A program made the translations under genes and the position numbers. The notes beneath the pieces are model-generated. The model was not told where the DNA came from and made no database searches. It saw only the letters and a program-made list of their open reading frames with translations. Shown here one piece after another: positions 56,341 to 64,000 of a stretch of DNA of 64,000 bases. Position 1 is the first letter of the stretch, and every line of letters starts with the position of its first letter. This stretch comes from Zasmidium citrigriseum (lineage: Eukaryota > Ascomycota > Dothideomycetes > Mycosphaerellales > Mycosphaerellaceae): contig NHNW01000007.1 in the NCBI GenBank assembly GCA_002786025.1, forward strand, positions 1 to 64,000. The letters run 5' to 3'.

Positions 56341-57709
56341 TCAGCCCTGCTTCGATTTGAGCGAGCTGAATGGGCATTGAGACACTGACCCAGCTTCCCG
56401 CAAAGTCATGATCGTCTCGTGCATATGCTCTAATCCCTTTCCTTCTTGAGGTTGCGGGCCAATGGACTTCAAGCTATATCCTTCTGGTTTGAATCTCTCA
56501 GGTCCAGGAACATATCCTCCAAGAAGCCTTACGAAAAGTCCCCTGAGCCCCCAGGAAGTTCCAAATGCAGGCTGGATATACCAAGGCTTCAACATGGGAT
56601 GAGAAAATTGGTATAGTCCTGTGATCGGATCAAGTTTGTCTTGGAGTCGCCTCGTGGCATGACTCGAACGTCGGGGAAGAGCAAGGTGTCTCAACATGAG
56701 CTTTCGGCCGAATCGTATGGCTGTCAGTACAGACTTGAGTAAAGTACTAGGCGCTTCGATCCTGTACCGTTCATCAGCATGAGGATCTGGCATGAGGCAA
56801 CCTTTGCCACTTACCCCAGACTTCTTCTCATCGGCCCATCGAGCTCAAATCCCAAAGTCTTCCTGAGGAGCCTCGTCACGACATTCGGCATCCTCGCAGT
56901 AGCAGAATCCACGTATACTCTCACATACGCATCGCTCTGTTCTGTAAAGTGACAGACTCTCTCTTCGTATTGACTTGTCCATTCAACCAGCTCTTGCGCA
57001 AAGTGTCCTCCATCTCTCCATCCATCCTTCGAAGACGATAAAGGATCAAATAGGATTTGCATATCCTTCCCAAGATTGAGATGGAAGATGCCCAACGCAC
57101 ACTTTTCCACCTCTGTCAAGCACCTCCAGTCTTGTCCGTCCACCACACGGTAGATCTCAGCCAGACCATCGCCGAGAGTATGTAGTAGGTCTTCATCCAA
57201 GATCTTGCCTGCCTGTCGATAGCGTGAATGGAGGTAGTTCATCCGGGCGACGGCGCACATGTAACGCTCTGAGTCTCGCTGCTGCGTCTGAGCTTCGAGG
57301 AGGAGGATCTCGGTGTCGACGGCCCGTTTGCTTGCGTTTTTGCGGGTGTTTTGATCGGTGACGGCGAAGAGTTTGGACATGGTTGGGATCCCGCCCGCCT
57401 GGCGTTGTTAGCAAGATATCTGGTAGGAAGCCACCATGTTGAGCGTACCTTCAGTAGCGCAATCTCTCTCGCTTTGTTGAAAGCATAGGGAAACTCGAGG
57501 TGTTGCAACTGATCGATGATATTGAACGACTCTTGCGTCGTCATCTCCGACAGGCGTCTATTTGCAAAAATGCTCTCGATCCTGTCACGCCGCCGGAATC
57601 GAAGACGTCGTACAACGGTCACATAGCATATGAGCAGAGCTATAGCGAAGACCAGAGTTGAATTCATGGTGTGAGTCAAGACGTACCTTGTGACGACGCT
57701 TATCGCCAT
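56341..57709 (-). CDS. ER-bound oxygenase MpaB-like (DUF2236) protein
   Basis: Three exons (57709-57449, 57398-56815, 56761-56341), introns 50 and 53 bp, about 421 residues. An N-terminal membrane helix (LVFAIALLICYVTVV) is followed by an Arg-rich turn and 'LQHLEFPYAFNKAREIALLK', 'ASKRAVDTEILLLEA', 'MNYLHSRYRQAGKILDEDLLHTLGDGLAEIYR' and 'LTEVEKCALGIFHLNLGKDM', all typical of the MpaB/rubber-oxygenase-like family, in which a haem-binding helical domain oxidises lipophilic substrates; MpaB acts in mycophenolic acid synthesis. Substrate here is unknown. Confidence 0.8.
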
Positions 57710-58158
57710 GAATCAGTTCGAACTTTCGGGGTACCTATTTGCAAGAGCTGCTGTTATTATGTTGCTACCTCGTTGTATCTTGACCATTTACGTGTAGATA
57801 GGGCTCAATGACTTGACAGGGGTTGATCCATTCTTCATATCACTCCCTGGTACATCTGAAAGCGATAACGATAACGATATATGCCCGTTGATGACGAGGA
57901 AAAACATACGGCATGGCTTTCTGATCGTGTGCAGGATGTACAGATACTATGACTGACTAGAGAAGACTGCAAAGTTGCAACTTCAACAGCCTGGCCGGGT
58001 GTAGACTTATGAGTTGGTATACCGCAGCAAGAAGAGCGATGCAGATTGTGGCGAGTTTGGTTTAGACACTAATTCCGTGGCGGACTCGAAAGTAGATTGA
58101 TGAGCCATGCAACCTTGTTTTCATTCTCGCTTCCTCGTCCCCGACGTCGAGCTGGTCT
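57710..58158. other. Intergenic, no supported gene
   Basis: About 450 bp upstream of the MpaB-like gene and downstream of the SDR gene. No recognisable feature. Confidence 0.5.
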
Positions 58159-59037
58159 TCAGCCGGCGATATTGTTCTTCCTCATGTACTCGCCCGTTCC
58201 CTTTCTCCAAAAATCCACTCTGTCCTTGGCGCTTCCCGCGGCAACCTCTTTCAAATCCTCTGGCTTCTCCTCGTTCAGCTGCTTGAAGCTGTCATTGACA
58301 AAGTCTTCAAGACTCATGGCGCCTGGGACCTTCGAATCGCCCGCGTATTGCTGATGGAAGTCCGTCTGCACGGCCGGAGGCACGATCTCGATGATGTTCA
58401 AGTTCGTGTCTTTGAGTGTGCCACGAATGCCGGCCATGAAGTGATGAATGAAGGCTTTGCCGGGTGGATAAGTTGGAAAAGCACCTGAAAGATGTCAGCG
58501 GTCAATTGAAAGTTGGGTAAACTCAACATGAAGATGTATTTACCGTTTGGTGCCAGACCGAGCCCGCTACCAGTGATCATGAAGGTCGTGGTAGACTTCT
58601 TTTCGAGCAACTTTGGAATGATGTGGCGAGCCAGAATCATTGGTGCGGTAACGTTCGTCGTGATTTCGTCGATGACAGCCTCGTCAGAGAACGAGGACGC
58701 ATCCGAAATCTTGTACATGTTGCCCTTGCCGCTGTTGATCCACACGGTGTCGATGTCCGGAAACTGCTGAAACAAAGCATTGACGTGGCCAGGGGCGGCT
58801 TTGAGATCAGTGATGTCGAAAGCGTAGATTCCGGCAGAAAGTTCTTTCTTCAGGTCGTTCAAGCGGTCCTGACGACGGCCGGTGAGGATGAGTCTTTTGC
58901 CCATGGAATGCCAGCGTCGAGCGAACGCTTCTCCGATTCCGCTCGTGCCGCCTGAGAGGGTTTCAGTGTTGCGTGATCAATTCTCATAGCAAAGGCATCG
59001 TACCGATTATTAGAATCGTATTCATAGCTGAAGACAT
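58159..59037 (-). CDS. Short-chain dehydrogenase/reductase
   Basis: Three exons (59037-59004, 58951-58544, 58484-58159), introns 52 and 59 bp, about 255 residues. The N-terminal Rossmann motif is split by intron 1 (ILIIG|GTSGIG). Catalytic Ser lies in 'ITGSGLG' and the Tyr-x3-Lys pair in TYPPGKAF, also close to an exon joint, so all classical SDR marks are present. 'IYAFDITD' and 'VWINSGKGN' take the usual 'D-hxc-D' and 'NNAG' places, the latter changed to NSGKG. The substrate is unknown; a role with its MpaB-like neighbour is only a guess. Confidence 0.85.
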
Positions 59038-60619
59038 GTTTGATGAAGCAGAAGAGTCGCTGCTGGAAGATCTGGCTGGGTCGATATGGATGCTCTGAAT
59101 AGTTTGAGGGAACGCACAACAATGTCGTCTTATATATTGATTTCGACCCGGACATTCGTCTTCCAAGATCCGTACGGACAGTATACAACTACTACCGCTG
59201 CTCGTACGAGCTGCTGCCATGGCCGGAGCTGAATCGACCTTAAGTCCAGAACGGGGCTGATAATTGAACTTAATCAACAATCGATGCACTTCATTGGTGC
59301 ATTTGTCCAAGGAGACTTGCCCAAAAGCGAGATATGAACGGTGCTTCGCCACTGGTCGTTTCCATCATCATGTTATTGGTTGCGGAGACCAAAAGACCAT
59401 CTCGCTCTCTATTGATGAGCTTCAAAATAAGGTCTCATCTTAAAATGCTACGGCAAGACGGTGCAGCTTTCAGAAAGGCTCTATGAGCAAGGATTTCTTG
59501 GATCCGGCCAATTCAATTTCGTGTCTGGTGCACGAAGCATAGTACACAGTGCTGACTTGATGTTTGCGAGCTGTGGCGTTGGCGAGGCTGAGAGTGAAGC
59601 TCGTCCGCTTCGTCCGTGGAAGACTGGTCCAACATATCTCAAGACCGCATCAAAACGAGGCTTTCGTCGGATAACGATGCGAGTGTGCAAGGCCACCAAG
59701 TGAGAACATCGATCTCTCAACGAACCATAGGCAAATCACTTGCATGGTCCAGCAGTAAGGAATATACGTTCTCGCAGCTGTTGTCGCAGCTTCTAAGGCT
59801 CAGATCAATCAACAATGTTCTGGATTATTGTCGGCCAAAAGCCGTGCTCTGTAATACCACATGATAGCCGCCGCACAACCAATAAGTATTGATTCAAGTG
59901 AAGCAAGCGTAATCTCTTTTCCGCGGAATGTTCGTTCGTCAAGAGCCGCTTTAACTTTGATCCATGTACCCTTCTTCGAGGCGGCATCTGTGCGACCCAG
60001 CTTCTGGCTGAGATCTCAACTGTCGAAAGCCGCGAGAGGATCGGTCTTTGCCCGATGATGCTCAGAGACGTGGAACCTGCAAACTCTCGCCACCTGTAAT
60101 TGGTAGATTCCGCGAGGCTGAAGAGAAGCAGGCTGATCGTTTTGCCGCCAATCCATGGACAGAAATAAAGTCGCATGTCGTGCAGGGTAGCAACATGTCA
60201 AAGTATTGAGACTTTCGCAAAGACGAAAGCGTTGGCTATATAAAAGCCGTGGAAGTTAGTCCTGGTCGAGATACTCATGCTCATCTTGTTCGAGGGGTGC
60301 ATGCTTCTGGAACACGTATTGGCGTGAAGACTTCGAAAGCTGCTTGAAAAATGCGCTTCACATACACAGATCACTCCATCGCCACAATGTATCAATATGC
60401 CCCAACCAGAGTGGCGTAAAAAGCATTGGAAAGCTTCCAGCGATCGTTATTGCACACATACGCGCAAACGTTCGCATGGGTTTGTCAAGCTGACTTGTAT
60501 TGCATTGCACATTCTGTGAAGGACTTCAAGATGCCTTGACTTTCGTTCTTCTAGACCGAGCAACCTTGCCATTCTTCATCGATACGCCGAGCTGATGCAG
60601 ACACCGGCGATTCTCCTAT
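59038..60619. other. Intergenic, no supported gene
   Basis: About 1.6 kb. Short frames only. It contains a strong plus-strand TATA sequence at 60237 with no recognisable coding frame after it. Confidence 0.5.
60237..60245 (+). promoter_or_regulatory. Orphan TATA box
   Basis: TATATAAAA sits in GC-flanked context (GGCTATATAAAAGCC), the usual core-promoter form. Downstream on the plus strand there is no frame longer than a few dozen codons, so it would serve an unannotated non-coding transcript, or be chance. Confidence 0.3.
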
Positions 60620-61887
60620 CTAGTTTGTGATCAAGTTCCCTGGAGTGGTGAGCGTGTTCGAGATGTTGTAGACCACAACAAAGCTATTTACTCCAATGAC
60701 AAGCCTGTTGTCTGCCAAAGCAAAGTTCGCTATGACCGGCGAGTCAATTGGGTGGAATGGATGGTAGTTGAAAGATCCGAGCGTAACACCGGCTGGCGAT
60801 CGCACTATGATGCCGTCATCTTCAGCCGTCCAGACTCTTCCAGCGTTGTCAATGTGAAGTCCTTGCATGTATTAGCTTAGTTCATGCGACTTCGTGTTTC
60901 AAAGTGCTTACCATTCGCGATGCCTGTCCTCACCAAAGCAAACAATCGACCATTGACCGGCATACCATCATCCGTCAAATCATAGACATAGATAGAATTG
61001 GCCTTGGTTGTATTGGTCGGCAGCTCCAACAGCTGATCGGCATTGATCAGGGGAGTGTTCGTCACATAGAGCTTGCGCTGGTCTGGCGACAGCCTGATAC
61101 CATTGGGAGCAAAGATCTCGTTCGGGCCGATCACCGGCAAGAGCACCTTGTCGGTCAGGCTGAATCTCCACACAGCCGTGTCGTAGCGCTGCTTTGGGAC
61201 TTTTGGAATGTTGGAGTGGGCAGAGAACGTCGTAGCGAAGATGTAGTCTCTGTCTTTGATCCGTGCAAGAACGATGTCATCACATGGCGCCAGTGGTAGG
61301 CCTTGGTAGGAATTGAAGATCGGCGTTACTTTGAGGGTGTTCGGATCGATCGCTACGACTGACGCAGGGTTTGTCGGAGTATTAATCTCTGTGACGTAGA
61401 CGAGACCATCTTGAGGCCAGTAGTACATACCATACGGGTACGAGATTGGTGGGTCCGTGACGAGCTGCTTGGATGTGCCGTTGCGTAGATTGAAAGAGGT
61501 GATGGTTTGGTTGTAAGGATAGAAGAAGCCGTTGTAACCGAACCATACCTCATCGGTCTCTGGTATCCAGGCACCTCCTTCATACGCTCCGTAGGAGTCT
61601 CCGGCCGGTGATTGGATGGTTCTGTACGTTGGGTTTGATCCGACCATTGCTGTGAACTCGTCTGAGTACGACACAATGCGAGCTTGATTCGCCTCAGAGA
61701 GAAATTGATCGATTGTAGAATTTCCGGTGGTAGTGCTGTTCAGCCAGCCATATTGAATCCTGCTGTCGAATGGTTGTGGGAGTAGATATAGCCAGTCCGA
61801 CGGGACTCGGGCCTGGGAGGCTTTCATCCACTCAGCTTGCCCAAGGCCTGCGACAACCGCAATGAGAATAGCTATTTTCGACGCCAT
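60620..61887 (-). CDS. Secreted SMP-30/gluconolactonase-like beta-propeller protein
   Basis: Two exons (61887-60912, 60861-60620), intron 50 bp, about 405 residues. The ATG at 61887 begins MASKIAILIAVVAGLGQA, a signal peptide; the frame is open 42 codons further up, without a better start. The protein has recurring WD-like or blade-like units ('YEGGAWIPETDEVWFGYNG', 'YWPQDGLVYVTEIN', 'PNGIRLSPDQRKLYVTNT', 'HIDNAGRVWTAEDDGI') characteristic of SMP-30/gluconolactonase/lactonase propellers. Many Asn-x-Thr sites suggest glycosylation and secretion. Confidence 0.85.
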
Positions 61888-62217
61888 TGTAATGATAGAA
61901 ACGAGTGATGCCACGTCTTGACCATACGATGTTGCTGGCTCTTTTAAGTCTCGAATGCGATCCGGGAGAGCAAGCCAAAACCGGCCTTTCGCCGGTTGTG
62001 GATTTGCCTGCAAAGTCCTGGATCATGTTTCATGACGACAATGTGCGATCTTCCTCATTATGGATTTCTGCGCTTGAATGATCTGGATGAAAGTTTACAG
62101 CTGCGTATGGCTGCCCGGACATGCGACGAAGCTGCATTGGCACAAGGCTGTGCGAGGACGATGTCTGAGCACCATCGGCACGACCCGGGACACCTTGTTG
62201 ATCCTTGTCTACGCTCA

Positions 62218-63058
62218 TCATTTTCCAGTGAAATATCGACGGGCGGCGCAGGAAAGTAAACTCATAAGCACAATGAGTACAGCACCGATGGCAGCCGCAT
62301 TTTGTCTCGCAGCCTTTCGTTGCTCCTGCTGCAACTCTGCCACCCGCTTCAGCAACTCTGGAGAAGCATTGCCCGTCGGAAAAGACTCGGCAGGAACAGG
62401 TCTTACCAGGAATTTGCAGAGTGGTTCCCATCCATCATTGACATTCCATTCCAAGACTTGGCGCCCGTGACAAAGACCGCGGACCATTCCCACATGCTCT
62501 TCGTATCGCCACCTGGCGGTGTTTCGAATGTTCCCGTGGTAGAAGTTCCTGAACATCAGATCGTACCACCTTCAACTTTAGGTTAGCAAGACAATGTGAG
62601 GCTATGCTGGCGCAACCTTACATTCTTCTCACCCAGAACGCTTCTGGGACGAGCCAGCTTTGGTACCAATTCTCCCAGCTGTCTTCAATGGCACAGAATG
62701 TTTGTTCCATGCTATCATACCACTTATCGAGATCTTGCCGCGTATTGATGATGACCTTGGCGTTGGGGTACGCAGCGAGAAGCTCACGGGAAAAGACAGC
62801 GCAGGGCATGTCCGTTACCGCTTCGCTGGAGCCGAGGATCTCATCGAAATCCCGAGCAGTGATCTTGCAGTTGCTTCCGTCTGGCTTGCGAGATGTGTAC
62901 TTCCGGAGAAGAAGTCTGCACCAAAGCATGGCATCTCCAGCTCCCTCTTTGCCGGCCGTGTGCCAGCCGTGGTAGGGAGCAGCGAAGCCCAACTGCTCGA
63001 GGGCAGCACGCAGACTGTCTGTCCCACTTCGACCTAATCCTAGGGCAAGCACTTGCAT
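62218..63058 (-). CDS. Sulfotransferase-like P-loop protein, tail-anchored
   Basis: Two exons (63058-62622, 62569-62218), intron 52 bp, about 262 residues. I start at ATG 63058 because it opens MQVLALGLGRSGTDSLR, the 5'-PSB loop usually found at the N-terminus of fungal Sulfotransfer_4-type proteins; the frame stays open to 63352. 'AYPNAKVIINTRQDLDKWYDSM' is the 3'-phosphate-binding segment. A C-terminal hydrophobic helix (AAAIGAVLIVLMSLLSCAA) followed by Arg/Lys suggests membrane anchoring. The acceptor substrate is unknown, and many fungal members have no shown sulfotransferase activity. Confidence 0.8.
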
Positions 63059-63766
63059 TTCAGTGCCCACCGTTCGAGTTCGGGACTTTGCAGGAACATG
63101 GTAGACGAGTTCGTAGATCTTCTGCATGTCCACGATCCCGGAAAAGCTTGCTGAAAATTGGAGAGCTGTGGGTGGATCGTACGAGAGGACGGATTCAGGA
63201 TCTTCGTGGGGAGCGAGAAATAGGATGGAATGTTTACTAAAAGCTCCGTCTACCAGCATTGGCCGTATATGGCCAATGCTCGAACACAACTGGACGATTG
63301 CGTCACAACAGCTTCGTAAGACTCGAAGAACAATGTCAGCCACGTGAGACACCCATCAAAATCCTTTCACAAGTTGATGCGGATCGAGTTTAAACGCATA
63401 CAATTCCGTGACACGTCCAGCCTTTGCTGGGGATGCCTGTCTCGAAAAGCCGGGTGCACAGTCGGTCAGCAGCCTCGTTCAACTTGTCCTCCAACATGTC
63501 AAAAGATCAACCGGCTGAATCCCACTCCAAATGGCACAGCGCAACTTCTACTATTCTTTGGTCAATGTTGATGTTGGCTGTATTCCATGGTCGGTTTGAT
63601 CGGCAAGATCGGAAGGCTGACAAGCCGGCTGCGCCGCGCAACCATGTCTGCATTCAGGGCCCAAGAAGCGATGCATCAAGTCCAAGCGCAATCTTCACGA
63701 ACATTCAAATACGACGACCTATCCGTCTACAGGCATGTCTTGTTGTATCTCTCAAGTCCAGACATC

Positions 63767-64000
63767 ATGCATTCGAAGCAGGCTCTCGTCGTCTTTGCCT
63801 TCACGGCCCTGGCCTCGGCTCAGAACACAGCCTTGACAACAGTACGATGATTGAAACCCTGCCGAAGCTTTGAATGACTCCAGCTGACGATCGAATACAG
63901 CTCACGGAGAATGGCTCTCCAGTGGCCACGTATCCAATCTATGGTAGGCCAGCAAGCTACTCATCGGCGATACAGTCGCTAAAGCTCTTCACAGATCCCA
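63767..64000 (+). CDS. 5' part of a secreted protein gene, cut by window end
   Basis: Exon 1 (63767-63841) encodes a signal peptide, MHSKQALVVFAFTALASAQ; exon 2 (63901-63943) continues 'LTENGSPVATYPIYG'; intron 2 ends at 63994 and a few bases of exon 3 follow. The ATG is in ACATCATGC context. Too short for a family call; the QN start after a signal peptide is common in fungal secreted enzymes and cell-wall proteins. Confidence 0.6.

Overview
The window looks like a filamentous ascomycete chromosome segment, most likely Dothideomycetes. The evidence is short introns of about 48-66 bp, a fungal-type gene set (HET domain, sedolisin, MpaB-like oxygenase, MFS transporters, HUL5-type ligase, DDX60-like helicase), and two long blocks that carry the mark of repeat-induced point mutation (RIP): CA and TG dinucleotides are almost absent, TA is in excess, and CG is kept. 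The species cannot be told from the sequence alone. All identifications rest on reading motifs by eye; no database search was run.

Layout. 1-6600 is RIP-degraded repeat DNA. It holds the 5' part of a Ty3/gypsy-like retroelement relic (LTR-like segment and gag, minus strand) and a degenerate repeat family with a short palindrome that runs out of the RIP block with less and less damage. 6600-9350 is near-normal DNA with further repeat copies and no convincing gene. 9354-14017 is a small gene island: an NmrA-like protein, a broken methyltransferase fragment, and a 13-exon secreted sedolisin (S53) protease. 14240-20010 is a second RIP-dead insertion with recognisable remains of an integrase-core (rve-type DDE) transposase on the minus strand and an unidentified coding relic on the plus strand.

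20700-64000 is ordinary, fairly dense gene space: a small probably mitochondrial protein, a proline racemase/hydroxyproline dehydratase family enzyme next to an FAD oxidoreductase, the HECT ubiquitin ligase HUL5 divergent from an FLVCR-like MFS transporter, a small basic protein, a 1860-residue DDX60-like helicase, a small cysteine-containing secreted protein, a HET-domain protein, a GPI-type S10 carboxypeptidase, then a co-oriented trio (haloalkane dehalogenase-like hydrolase, FAD monooxygenase, MFS transporter) that could be a small catabolic or metabolite module. After these come an F-box-like protein, an unknown protein, an MpaB-like oxygenase, an SDR, a secreted SMP-30-like beta-propeller protein, a sulfotransferase-like P-loop protein, and the first exons of a secreted protein cut by the window end.

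Exon-intron structures were built by hand from GT..AG sites, reading phase and family continuity. The most unusual signals are the palindromic repeat family crossing the RIP boundary, the integrase-core relic, two introns of one MFS gene that share a 45-bp 3' block (introner-like), the same gene's intron ending in CG instead of AG, and the Gly/His/Trp tail and 15-bp microexon of the sedolisin.
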